Shown here in pieces: positions 27,349 to 36,662 of a stretch of 50,994 nt of DNA (the stretch's first letter is position 1; each line of letters opens with the position of its first letter). The notes beneath the pieces were generated by a model. The model saw only the letters and a list, made by a program, of their open reading frames with translations, was not told the origin of the DNA and searched no databases. Made by a program: the position numbers and the translations under genes. Origin of the DNA: Planctomycetota bacterium (lineage in GTDB: Bacteria; Planctomycetota; Planctomycetia; Pirellulales; Pirellulaceae). Location of the stretch: NCBI GenBank assembly GCA_016872775.1, contig VGZA01000043.1, positions 1 to 50,994 of the forward strand, given 5' to 3'.

Positions 27349-30216
27349 CGTATGTTCCCGTTCGAACGTATCCAGTTGGACTCAAAACCTGTCCGCAAGC
27401 GGCCCGCGCTGCGCAATTCCGTTCGCAGACGTCTGCGTCAATGGGAGCCGCTCGAACGGCGGGATATGCTCGCCTCGTTGCCCTACGGTGCCATGCCCGA
27501 CGACACCGCGGAATACATGTTAGGCAACGTCTATGTCAATGTCGTGTTCATGGAATCGGACTCGTCGCTGGCTCCGTTCGACAGCAGCACGGAAAACTGG
27601 ACGCATGCCCACCGGATCGAGACCAAACAGAAGATCCAGGACGGACTGAAGTGGTGGCAGGATTCGCTTGCCGCCAGGAACAGTGTCCATACCGGGCAAT
27701 TGAACTTCGTGGTGGACTACCAGTTCGCCGACAACCCGGTGCGCACGGGTTACGAACCGATAACACGACGGTCCAACGACTTCGAGTCGTGGATCTACGA
27801 TTTCCTCGACCAGGTCGGCTACAATTCGACCGGCGATTTCAGCAAGGACACTCGTGCCTACAATGACGCGGTCCGTCAGTCGCAGGGAGCCGACTGGGCA
27901 TTCACCCTGTTCGTGGTCAATTCCGACCTCGACAATGACGACGCCTTTGCCGTCGGCGGTTCTTTCAGCCGTGCGTTTTCGTATGCGGGGGGGCGGTTCA
28001 TTGTGGTGCCCTCGGGCCGACCGGCGGCGACGTATGCCCACGAGGTCGGTCATATGTTCTGGGCGCGGGACGAGTATTTCGGCGGCGGCAGTTATCTCGA
28101 CCGCCGCGGCTACTACAACACGCAGAACCTCAACGCCCAGGACAATCCGACGCCGGGATTTGTGCACCAGAACAGCATCATGTCGAACGGCTCATTCATG
28201 GATGGCGCTTATCTGTCGCACGTTAACGCGTCGCCTCCGCTGGAAATGGTCGGGTGGCGCGATTCCGACGGCGACGGAATCTTCGACATGCTGGATGTTC
28301 CGTTGCTGCTTGAAGGTTCGGGCTACTACCAGTCCGCGGACGCGACCTACCGCTTCGTCGGTCAGGCCAGGGTGCAAACGCTGCCGAACTTAAATTCCTC
28401 AGGGCTGCAGAACGATATTTCGATCGCCAGGATTTCACGATTGGAGTATCGGATCGATGGGAGTGGCTGGCAGGTGGCAGCTTCTTATGCCACCCCAACC
28501 GCAACCATCGACGTATCGATCCCGGTCGCCAGCGGCCCGCATTCCGTCGAACTACGCGTCATCGACACCGCGACCGGAGTCACTTCACCCATCTTCACGG
28601 GATCGACGACCGCCCCGTCAACGGCGTTGAAGCAAGGGATCAACGGCACGATTTACAACGATACCAGCGACGACGGCGCCTGGGATTCTGGCGAACGGGG
28701 CCTGCCGAACTGGACGGTGCAGCTGCTCGATGCCAACGGCGCCGCGTTGGGTCTGCAGAAGTCGTTCGAGCCGGACGATTATCCTGGTCAGACCGACCTG
28801 CGAACGGTGTCGCCGTTGGTGACCTTTGCCGCATTAGGGGCCAGTGTGGACGGGAAGGTTGGCGTCGACGACAGCGAGTTCGCATCGACGGCGTTCAAAG
28901 TCTTCCAGAACAACGACGTTTATTATGGCTGGTCGTCGTCTTGGTCCCAGTTCGTTCAGCTGAAAGCAACTTTCGCAACTCCTGTTTCGACGGTCCAACT
29001 CGACGCGATTGGCGACAGTGCGGGAGATTACGGTCGCCTCGAGGCGTACAACGCGCAAGGGCAGTTGTTGAGCCGCTACACCACGAAGCGACTTAACGCC
29101 GGCGCTGTCGAATCGATGGTGCTCACCCGTCCTGTCGCCGACATCGCCTATGTGCTCGCCAAAGGCCATGTCTCGACCACCGTCCAGTTCGACAATCTGC
29201 GATTCGGGCCGCGCGACATGGCGCTCACCGACGCCTGGGGCGCTTACGCGTTGACGGGCCTTTCCGGTGGCACCTACCGGCTGCAAGTCACCCCGCCGAC
29301 GAATTGGAGTGGGGACCCGATTTCGGATCGCACCCTGGTTCTGGGCGAGGGGGAATCGTTAGGTCAGATCGACTTCGCCGCCCATTCGAACGGATCGCCA
29401 TGGCAGAATCCCGTCAGCCCTTTTGACGTCGACGACAACAACATCATCGCTGCCTTGGATGCCTTGGTGCTGATCAATGCATTGAATTCTGGTAAAGCGG
29501 GTTCGTTGCCGTTCCAAGGCGGTCCGTCTCTGCCACCGCCGTTCTACGATGTGAATGGTGACGGCAAGTTGCTGCCGATCGATGTGATCCTGGTCATCAA
29601 CCACCTGAATGCCAATCGAAGTGGCGGCGAATCGACAGATTCCGGCTCGCCCACCGGGGGTGGATCGACCGGAGGTTCCGGCGGCGGCGCGGGAAGCGGC
29701 GAATTTGGTGGCGGTGAAGGCGAACGACTGGCCGCCCAATACGCCTCGGCCGGACACGTCGTCGTGCTGCGTGGCGATCAGCCAGGCCGCTCGACGCTGC
29801 TGGACTTTGACGTGCTGCATTCCCAGGACTGCACCTGCCACAATTGTACTGCCGGCGGCGAGCCTTCGAGTTTACCCCGTCAGGCCGCTCGGGAAATCAA
29901 AACGCCTGCTAGCCGCGCAGGTACCTCTGCAGCGGGCTCGGATTGGTCACCGTTAGAGAATCGAATCCGCAGCGTGCAATCCTCTCTGGCACAATCCGTT
30001 CGGCAGTTGCCGCTGTTTGCCGGTTCCGACCCTCGATTCGATCAGCTTGCGTCCGTAATTCCTGCCGCCGCCTGGGATCGGGCTCTTTCAAGCCTGCTTC
30101 AGACCGAGGACCTCGACACCACTTGCTCCGGCCATTCGGACGGATCCAGCGCGGACGTTTTCGACGCGGAATGGGACCATTTGGATTCACTCCATTTCCA
30201 TGCCCATGACGACTGA
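27349..30216 (+). CDS. Secreted HExxH metalloprotease with SdrD-B-like and dockerin domains
   Basis: 955 residues from the ATG at 27349. The frame is open upstream to a GTG at 27202, but starting at 27349 puts the export motif LERRDMLA at 34-41, almost the same place as in the giant neighbour, so I prefer it. No strong Shine-Dalgarno precedes any candidate start. The catalytic motif is H231-E232-VG-H235-MFWARDEY, followed by a Ca-type DSDGDGIFD loop. A Cna_B/SdrD-B-like domain begins near 430 (GINGTIYNDTSDDGAWDSGE). The dockerin-like unit at about 685-760 opens with the same WQNPV-[NS]-P motif as in the giant protein. A Gly/Ser linker, a Cys cluster (DCTCHNCTAGG) and a His/Asp-rich end (LHFHAHDD) follow. 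It lies 185 bases after the giant gene and is probably functionally linked to it. Its substrate is unknown. Confidence 0.88.
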   Translation, partial: RMFPFERIQLDSKPVRKRPALRNSVRRRLRQWEPLERRDMLASLPYGAMPDDTAEYMLGNVYVNVVFMESDSSLAPFDSSTENWTHAHRIETKQKIQDGLKWWQDSLAARNSVHTGQLNFVVDYQFADNPVRTGYEPITRRSNDFESWIYDFLDQVGYNSTGDFSKDTRAYNDAVRQSQGADWAFTLFVVNSDLDNDDAFAVGGSFSRAFSYAGGRFIVVPSGRPAATYAHEVGHMFWARDEYFGGGSYLDRRGYYNTQNLNAQDNPTPGFVHQNSIMSNGSFMDGAYLSHVNASPPLEMVGWRDSDGDGIFDMLDVPLLLEGSGYYQSADATYRFVGQARVQTLPNLNSSGLQNDISIARISRLEYRIDGSGWQVAASYATPTATIDVSIPVASGPHSVELRVIDTATGVTSPIFTGSTTAPSTALKQGINGTIYNDTSDDGAWDSGERGLPNWTVQLLDANGAALGLQKSFEPDDYPGQTDLRTVSPLVTFAALGASVDGKVGVDDSEFASTAFKVFQNNDVYYGWSSSWSQFVQLKATFATPVSTVQLDAIGDSAGDYGRLEAYNAQGQLLSRYTTKRLNAGAVESMVLTRPVADIAYVLAKGHVSTTVQFDNLRFGPRDMALTDAWGAYALTGLSGGTYRLQVTPPTNWSGDPISDRTLVLGEGESLGQIDFAAHSNGSPWQNPVSPFDVDDNNIIAALDALVLINALNSGKAGSLPFQGGPSLPPPFYDVNGDGKLLPIDVILVINHLNANRSGGESTDSGSPTGGGSTGGSGGGAGSGEFGGGEGERLAAQYASAGHVVVLRGDQPGRSTLLDFDVLHSQDCTCHNCTAGGEPSSLPRQAAREIKTPASRAGTSAAGSDWSPLENRIRSVQSSLAQSVRQLPLFAGSDPRFDQLASVIPAAAWDRALSSLLQTEDLDTTCSGHSDGSSADVFDAEWDHLDSLHFHAHDD

Positions 30217-30302
30217 CCCGTCGCGGGCACGGCAGCCTCTCTGATTGACAGCCTGACCGCGGACGCGAGAATGCGCGTTGATCTTTTCCGCGGAGGGAAG
30301 CA

Positions 30303-33300
30303 ATGGGTGCGATCCGAGTTGTCGCTGTCTTGTTGTTGGCAATTTGTGCCTTGCTCTTCGAATCGGTGCTTTCCGCGCAGGGACGTCCGCAACCCGAATT
30401 CGGTCAGCTCTATCCGCACGCGGGATTGGAAGCGGCGGCGGCGGCTCGGGCTATGAAGTTACCCGACGGTTTTCAAGTGCAAGTCGGGGCCGCCGAGCCG
30501 GATGTTCGACAGCCAATCGCGATGACGATCGACGAGCGCGGACGTGTTTGGGTCGCCGAGGCGTACGAATACCCACGACGCGCCAAAGAGGGCGAGGAAC
30601 GCGATCGAATTTTGATCTTCGAAGATACGGACCTCGACGGATCCCTCGACAAACGCACCGTCTTTGCCGAGCAGCTGAATCTGGTCAGCGGAATTGAAGT
30701 GGGATTCGGTGGTCTGTTCGTTGGAGCAGCCCCACATCTGTTGTTCATTCCCGATCGGGATCGGGATGACCGACCTGATGGCCCGCCCGAAGTGCTGCTG
30801 GATGGCTGGGGATTCGAGGACACCCACGAAACGTTGAACGCGTTGATGTGGGGTCCCGACGGATGGCTGTACGGCTGTCACGGCGTCTTTACCCATTCGA
30901 AGGTTGGCAAGCCCGGCACGCCGGACGATCAGCGCGTGCGGTTGAACGCGGGAGTCTGGAGATACCATCCGCTGCGCGGCGATTTTGAACTGTTTGCCGA
31001 GGGCACAAGCAACCCTTGGGGCATCGATTTCGACGACGAGGGCCAGGCATTCATCACGGCCTGCGTCATTCCGCACCTGTTTCACATGATTCAAGGTGGA
31101 CGTTACGAACGGCAGGCCGGGAATCACTTTAACGAGCACACCTACGCCGACATCAAGACGATCGCCGATCATCTGCATTACACCGGCAATCAGTGGAACA
31201 ATTCTGACCGGCGCGAATCGGATGGCCTCGGCGGCGGACACGCCCACGCCGGCGCGATGATCTATCTGGGAGGCGCCTGGCCGGCGGAATATCGTCAGCG
31301 CGTCATCATGAATAATATCCACGGCAATCGACTGAATGCCGACATCCTGCAACCGCGCGGATCGGGGTTTGTCGGCAGCCATGGCCCGGATTTTATGTTG
31401 ACCGGTGACCAGTGGTCGCAGATGCTCTATTTGCGTTACGGTCCGGACGGCCAGGTCTGGGTCCTGGACTGGTATGACGCGAACCAATGTCATCACCGGG
31501 ATCGCGAACTGCACGACCGCTCCAACGGGCGGATCTACCGGATCAGCTACCGGAATGCGCCTCCGGTCCGCGTCGACCTGAATGCGTTATCCGATGTTGC
31601 GTTGGTCGAACTGCAGACCGATCTCAATGACTGGTACGTACGGCAATCGCGGAAGATCCTTCAGTACCGCGCTTCCCAGAAAAAACTGGAGCCGCAAGCT
31701 GTTTCGCAACTCGTACGGTTGGCAACCTCGTCGCCTCGCGACCGGGAACGATTGCGGGCCTGGTGGTGCCTGCATTGCACTGGAAATATTGACGAACCGT
31801 TGTTGCGGATGGCGATGCGAGACGCATCGGCGGCGGTCCGAGCCTGGGCGATCCAGTTGGCGCTGGAGCCAGCGCGCGCGAATCAGGCCTTGAGCGAAGT
31901 CACCGGGCGCATCGTTCCGGAACTGGAGCGATTAGCGCGGGAGGACGACTCGCCACGGGTCCGCCTGTACCTCGCCAGCGCCGCACAGCGCATTCCACCC
32001 GAGCGGCGCTGGACGATCCTCGAGGGACTTGCATCGCACGCCGAGGATGCGGGCGATCAGAATCTGCCGTTGATGATCTGGTATGCCGCGGAGCCGCTGG
32101 CGGCTGTCGATGCGGCGCGCGCGATCGACTGGGCGCTGGCCGCCGGCGAACGGATGCCGATGCTGCGCGAATTCATGGTTCGCCGAATGGCGGCCCAGGA
32201 ATCCGAATCGACGTTGTCTGTGGTTGTCGACCGGCTGACTCGCGTCCAATCGACGGAGGGGCAATTGGCATTTCTGCGAGGTTGGAATCACGCTCTGCGC
32301 GGCCGTCGACGCATCGCGGCGCCCGCCGCATGGAACGAGATCTCGGAGAAGTTCGCCACGAGCGACTCGCCGGAAGTGCGTTATCTGGCGTCGCTCATCG
32401 ACCTGCGTGGCGAACGTGCGGCCGGCTGGGATCGGGCCACGGCGATTGTGCGCGATCCCCAGGCGGTATTGGCCTGGCGACAAAACGCGTTGTCGGTGCT
32501 GGTGCAATCCGAAAAACCGCAAGCGGCGGAACTCGTGCGGTCGCTGTTGGACGATCCCTTGATGGCGGCGTCGGCAATACGCAGTCTGGCGTCCCTGGAC
32601 GATCCGCAGGCCAGTGACGAATTACTGCGTCGCTATCCACAATCGCGGGCCGATCTCCGACGCGATATCCTGGCAACCTTGTCGGCCCGGCCCGCCACCG
32701 CACGCCGCTTGCTCGCCGCCGTGTCCCAGCGACAAATTCCGTCGGCCGATCTGTCCGCCGATCTCGTGCGGCAGCTGCGAAATCTCAGGGACGCCGAGCT
32801 CAACGCCGATGTGGAACGTATCTGGGGCACCGTGCGGGATACCTCCGTGGATATTCAGCGACAGATTTCCCGCTGGAAGGCGTCGATCGATCTGCCGGGC
32901 CGCACTCCCGATCTGGAATTGGGGCGAGCGGTGTTCGCCAAAACCTGCCAGCAATGCCACCGCTTGTTTGGCAGCGGCGCGGAACTTGGACCCGACCTAA
33001 CCGGTTCCAATCGAGCGAATCTCGATTACCTGCTCAGCAATATCCTCGATCCGAGCGCCGTCATGGCCAAAGAGTATCAACCGGCAATCATCTCCACCGC
33101 GTCGGGACGAACCATTACCGGAATCATCCGGGAATCGGCCGGAAATGTTTTCACCGTTCGCACGGCGACCGAATCGATCGAATTGGCGAAAGACGACATC
33201 GACGAGATGAAACTGAGCGAGAAATCGATGATGCCGGATGACCTGTTGAAGCCGCTGACGATGCACGAAGCACGTTCCCTGATCGCCTATCTCGGATCGA

Positions 33301-35003
33301 GCCGTCAGTCTCCGGTACTGGCGACGCCTGAAACCGTGAAGAGCCTGTTCAACGGCGTCGACCTGACCGGCTGGGTTGGCGACCAGGAGTTGTGGAGCGT
33401 CGAGCAGGGCGAGATCGTGGGGCGCACAGCCGGGCTGGCCCGCAACGCTTTTTTGTTCAGCGAACTGGCGGTCGAGGATTTTCAGTTGAGTCTGCAGGTC
33501 AAGCTGATTCCCAACAGCGAGAACAGCGGAATTCAGTTCCGCAGCCAGCCGATGCCCGATGGCGAGATCAAAGGCTACCAGGCCGACATCGGAGCCGGTT
33601 GGTGGGGGAAGCTGTACGAGGAGCATGGTCGCGGGTTGCTCTGGCCGCGATCCGGCGAGATGCACGTGCGCGTTGGCGATTGGAATCAGTACGACATCAT
33701 TGCGATTGGCAGCCGTATTCGCACCTGGATCAATGGGGAACGCTGCGTCGATATGGAGGACCCGCTGGGTGACCGTCGAGGCGTAATCGCCTTTCAACTG
33801 CACGCCGGCAAGGCGATGGAAGTGCGGTTCCGCGATCTGAAACTGGTCGACCTCACACGGCGCGATGCGCTCCAGGCGACGTATCGTTCATCAATCGGAG
33901 GCGCGGTAGCCGGTGGCACGGTCGGATTTCGAAAGCGCGTGCTGGAACCGGTCTTCCGTGGCGAGGGTGTTGCCTCCGGCGATTTCAACAACGACGGCAG
34001 GCTCGACATCGCCGCGGGCAGCATCTGGTTCGAAGCGCCGAACTGGGATCGTCACTCGATCGTTGATGCGCCCCGGGAATTTTCGATCCGGGAATATTCA
34101 AACTCGTTTTGCAACTGGAGCGAGGACGTCGATCGTGACGGGCGGCTCGATCTGATCGTCGTCGATTTTCCCGGCCGACCGACGCGCTGGTTTCGCAACC
34201 CAGGCAATGCGGGCGGGGCCTGGTCCGCGCAGGTCATTACACCCGTGACCAACAATGAGAGCCCGGCCTATCTGGATGTGGATCGAGACGGGCGCCGCGA
34301 ACTTGTGTTGGGGATGTCGGGATCTCGCATCGGCTTCAGTCGTCCCGCGATCGATCCGACGGCCGAGTGGGATCTCTCGCCCCTTTCGGCGGTCGGCGCG
34401 CCGGGTGGCGAGCCATTCTCGCATGGATTGGGAGTCGGCGACGTGAATGGCGACGGAAGGGATGACGTGCTCGTGACCGCCGGGTGGTGGGAATCCCCCG
34501 CATCGCAAAAGGGCGGCGAATGGAGATTCCATCCGGCCGATTTTGGCGGCCCCGCGGCCCAGATGTACGTCTTCGACTTCGATGGCGACGGAGACAGCGA
34601 CGTGCTTTCCAGCAGCGCACACCAGCGCGGCATCTGGTGGCACGAGCAATTAGCGGAAGACAAGTGGGTGACCCATGAAATTGATAACCGCATCGCCCAG
34701 ACCCATGCCTTGTGTCTTGCCGATATCAACGGCGACGGTCTCCCCGATATCGTGACGGGAAAACGCTATTACGCCCATAACGGGCGCGATCCCGGTGAGG
34801 ATGAACCGGCCGTGCTGTTCTGGTTCGAACTGGTCCGCGAAGCCGGCAAATCGCACTGGATTCCGCATCGGATCGACGACGACAGCGGCGTGGGCACTCA
34901 ATTCGAGGTGGTCGACATGAACGCCGACGGCGCGCTGGATGTCATCGTCGCGAATAAGAAAGGGATCTTCTATTTCGAGCAGACGCGCCGCAGCGCACCC
35001 TGA
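30303..35003 (+). CDS. Exported dehydrogenase (TIGR02604-type) - HEAT - cytochrome c - DUF1080 - VCBS fusion
   Basis: 1,566 residues; GGAGGG lies about eight bases before the ATG and a signal peptide follows (VVAVLLLAICALLF). Residues ~45-410 form the planctomycete/verrucomicrobial membrane-bound dehydrogenase beta-propeller (PDGFQVQVGAAEPDVRQP; NPWGIDFDDEGQAF; HGNRLNADIL). About 440-850 is helical HEAT-like. The haem domain has C882-QQ-C885-H886 and the TIGR02603-type continuation GPDLTGSNR...ILDPSAVMAKEYQ. DUF1080 (3-keto-disaccharide hydrolase / concanavalin-like) spans ~1015-1183, starting LFNGVDLTGW. FG-GAP/VCBS repeats with DVDRDGR and DINGDGLPD Ca loops fill ~1216-1563. Known relatives are thought to oxidise or process sugars outside the cytoplasm. 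The gene starts 86 bases after the protease gene and may share its transcript. The VCBS tail is an unusual addition. Confidence 0.93.
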   Translation: MGAIRVVAVLLLAICALLFESVLSAQGRPQPEFGQLYPHAGLEAAAAARAMKLPDGFQVQVGAAEPDVRQPIAMTIDERGRVWVAEAYEYPRRAKEGEERDRILIFEDTDLDGSLDKRTVFAEQLNLVSGIEVGFGGLFVGAAPHLLFIPDRDRDDRPDGPPEVLLDGWGFEDTHETLNALMWGPDGWLYGCHGVFTHSKVGKPGTPDDQRVRLNAGVWRYHPLRGDFELFAEGTSNPWGIDFDDEGQAFITACVIPHLFHMIQGGRYERQAGNHFNEHTYADIKTIADHLHYTGNQWNNSDRRESDGLGGGHAHAGAMIYLGGAWPAEYRQRVIMNNIHGNRLNADILQPRGSGFVGSHGPDFMLTGDQWSQMLYLRYGPDGQVWVLDWYDANQCHHRDRELHDRSNGRIYRISYRNAPPVRVDLNALSDVALVELQTDLNDWYVRQSRKILQYRASQKKLEPQAVSQLVRLATSSPRDRERLRAWWCLHCTGNIDEPLLRMAMRDASAAVRAWAIQLALEPARANQALSEVTGRIVPELERLAREDDSPRVRLYLASAAQRIPPERRWTILEGLASHAEDAGDQNLPLMIWYAAEPLAAVDAARAIDWALAAGERMPMLREFMVRRMAAQESESTLSVVVDRLTRVQSTEGQLAFLRGWNHALRGRRRIAAPAAWNEISEKFATSDSPEVRYLASLIDLRGERAAGWDRATAIVRDPQAVLAWRQNALSVLVQSEKPQAAELVRSLLDDPLMAASAIRSLASLDDPQASDELLRRYPQSRADLRRDILATLSARPATARRLLAAVSQRQIPSADLSADLVRQLRNLRDAELNADVERIWGTVRDTSVDIQRQISRWKASIDLPGRTPDLELGRAVFAKTCQQCHRLFGSGAELGPDLTGSNRANLDYLLSNILDPSAVMAKEYQPAIISTASGRTITGIIRESAGNVFTVRTATESIELAKDDIDEMKLSEKSMMPDDLLKPLTMHEARSLIAYLGSSRQSPVLATPETVKSLFNGVDLTGWVGDQELWSVEQGEIVGRTAGLARNAFLFSELAVEDFQLSLQVKLIPNSENSGIQFRSQPMPDGEIKGYQADIGAGWWGKLYEEHGRGLLWPRSGEMHVRVGDWNQYDIIAIGSRIRTWINGERCVDMEDPLGDRRGVIAFQLHAGKAMEVRFRDLKLVDLTRRDALQATYRSSIGGAVAGGTVGFRKRVLEPVFRGEGVASGDFNNDGRLDIAAGSIWFEAPNWDRHSIVDAPREFSIREYSNSFCNWSEDVDRDGRLDLIVVDFPGRPTRWFRNPGNAGGAWSAQVITPVTNNESPAYLDVDRDGRRELVLGMSGSRIGFSRPAIDPTAEWDLSPLSAVGAPGGEPFSHGLGVGDVNGDGRDDVLVTAGWWESPASQKGGEWRFHPADFGGPAAQMYVFDFDGDGDSDVLSSSAHQRGIWWHEQLAEDKWVTHEIDNRIAQTHALCLADINGDGLPDIVTGKRYYAHNGRDPGEDEPAVLFWFELVREAGKSHWIPHRIDDDSGVGTQFEVVDMNADGALDVIVANKKGIFYFEQTRRSAP

Positions 35004-35040
35004 CGTTCCGTCACGCGACCGCGGCCCACTTCGACGCAGC

Positions 35041-35745
35041 CTACTTCGGGCGGCGCCCTGTCTGTCGTTCCTGCGTGTCGCGTAGATGCGAGAAGGGCCG
35101 CAGGCGCACCGAATCCAGTTCGTATTCCAAGGGCGATTCGCCGGCGATCAAGATCCGCACGCGCACCGTACCCCAGGGCGCAACCCGCGAATCGGCCTGC
35201 CGCAACCATTCCGGATAGGCAAGCCAAAGCACGATGCCGCGGGACGTGGACTGGGTGGCGGAGATGGTCTCGCTCCAACTTGCGCCGCGCTCGATCCGCC
35301 ATCCGCCTGCGGTTCCATTCGCCGCGAAGTCGGTCGAGCGCTTCACGAACAGTTCCACGCTGACTTGCCCGTTGATCGCTCGCAGCTCCCCGGCTTCATC
35401 GCGCGGCAGGATCTGCAGACGCAACCCGGCGATCGGACCGCCATCAAACCAGACGGCGTAACGGGCGAAGACATCGACTTCCCGGACATCGACTTCCCGG
35501 ACATCAAAAGCCCGCGGCTTGGAGGAGCGCGCATCGGCGCCAGGTCGTGGTAGAGCGAGTCCATCCAGCCTTGCCGACGTGACGCGCTCCAGCGCCGAAA
35601 GATCCGGGGCACCTTGGACTTGGATTTCCCGATTCGCCCGCCGTTCCGGGCTCGGAGGCTGAGCGGCCGCCTCTAGCGCGGGGGCAGTGATCAGGCCGAC
35701 ACACCCGTAGAAGATCAGTTTCCAACGATGCGACAGCTGGGACAT
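35041..35745 (-). CDS. Exported protein of unknown function
   Basis: 234 residues from the ATG at 35745 (MSQLSHRWKLIFYGCVGLITAPALE). This start gives a Sec signal peptide; the frame is open further upstream but that part is Arg-rich and looks non-coding. The mature part is beta-rich (AVWFDGGPIAGLRLQILPRDE; GGWRIERGASWSE; GIVLWLAYPEWL), consistent with a sandwich fold. No catalytic motif or known family was recognised. A perfect 15-base tandem repeat makes the residues DVREVDVREVD. It converges on the dehydrogenase fusion gene (37 bases between stops) and is divergent from the frameshifted gene at 35996. Confidence 0.72.
   Translation of the reverse strand: MSQLSHRWKLIFYGCVGLITAPALEAAAQPPSPERRANREIQVQGAPDLSALERVTSARLDGLALPRPGADARSSKPRAFDVREVDVREVDVFARYAVWFDGGPIAGLRLQILPRDEAGELRAINGQVSVELFVKRSTDFAANGTAGGWRIERGASWSETISATQSTSRGIVLWLAYPEWLRQADSRVAPWGTVRVRILIAGESPLEYELDSVRLRPFSHLRDTQERQTGRRPK
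35470..35505. repeat. 15-base tandem repeat inside a coding region
   Basis: GACATCGACTTCCCG is present twice without interruption (35470-35484 and 35485-35499), followed by a partial third unit GACATC. It encodes a repeated five-residue unit (read on the minus strand) in the exported unknown protein and keeps the frame. Confidence 0.85.
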
Positions 35746-35995
35746 ACGAACCGAGAAGTGAGATTTGAAAGCTGCCTGGAGACGCTGCAGTCGAAAGTGC
35801 AGCCGTCGTGCCGCCCGACCGGGAAATGGGGGACGAGGCCATGCGGCCCCGTACAACACCCTGTTTTCGAAGCCTGAACCGCGCCGGCCCCCAGCGGCCA
35901 TCAGGATGCGAATGTTGCCATTTGACAACAGGGCGTGGCCGGATTGCACCCGTTGAGGAGCAACTTTCGATGCTACACTTCAGCAAGGAGAATCG
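35746..35995. other. Divergent intergenic region
   Basis: 250 bases between two divergently transcribed genes. A perfect TTGACA occurs near 35930 on the plus strand, but no acceptable -10 lies 16-18 bases downstream, so I do not call a promoter. AAGGAG at 35985-35990 is the ribosome binding site of the gene at 35996. Confidence 0.5.
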
Positions 35996-36483
35996 ATGAT
36001 GGCGACAACGCGCCACGGAGCCCGAGTCAACGCCCTGGCAACCACGGTCGCCGCGCTGGTCGCAGCGGCGGCCATTGCATGCTCCGCTGTGGGCGCGCTG
36101 TCGTCCGAGCCGCCGCGAGATGGCTCGACCAGTGCCAAGGATGTCGTCCCCCGTCATCGGGAGGGATCACTACTATCGGATGTCGAGGGGATCTTCCGTG
36201 TTTCGGGAGGCCGGCAGTTTTCCGGCAGATCGACGACAAAACAGAGCTCCGCCTCCTGGAGAACCTGGCACTGGAACGGGTACTTCGGAGCCTGGACGAG
36301 AACCGGTCCGACAGGGTCTGGCTGGTGACCGGGACGGTGACCGAGTTTCAAGGGGAGAACTTTCTGCTGCTGAACCGAGCCGTGATGAACTCGAAATCGA
36401 TCTCCGCTCTCCCGAAAGCGACCAGGCTGTCGCCTCCGTCGCCTCCGTCGGTTCCATCGCGCCCTCCGCTTCCCGCGGAATAA
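35996..36483 (+). pseudogene. Exported small protein gene interrupted by a frameshift
   Basis: AAGGAG lies five bases before the ATG. The first frame encodes a basic N-terminus, a hydrophobic signal segment (ATTVAALVAAAAIACSAVGA) and LLSDVEGIFRVSGGR. Near 36215 the sensible reading moves to another frame, which continues VFRQIDDKTELRLLENLALERV, VWLVTGTVTEFQGENFLLLNRAV and ends at a TAA at 36481-36483. The two halves together fit a short exported planctomycete protein whose C-terminal half has the pattern LENLxLERxxR...WxVxGTVTEFxGxNxLLLxRAV. One extra base, or two fewer, would restore the frame. This may be a true pseudogene, a sequencing or assembly error, or recoding. Function unknown. Confidence 0.7.
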
Positions 36484-36662
36484 TCGTGCAACTTCGTCAT
36501 AATTGTCTTGACGACCCATGATTGGTTTGAGGACGATGACACACATCTCGCGGCCGTTAATTCGCGGGACTCCCCGTTAGAATGGTGACATGCCATGTTC
36601 GAACTGTTACGTTGAACCTTGCACGGAAAATCGCATTCGGGCATGGGAGTTGTACCTTCGAT

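Noticed and set aside
35930-35979. TTGACA and TACACT as a promoter for the gene at 35996
   Set aside because: The spacing between them is far too long, and a start site set by TACACT would cut into the ribosome binding site.
36075-36521. Third plus-strand frame across the frameshifted exported protein
   Set aside because: It carries neither the signal peptide nor the conserved C-terminal segment; both are in the other two frames.
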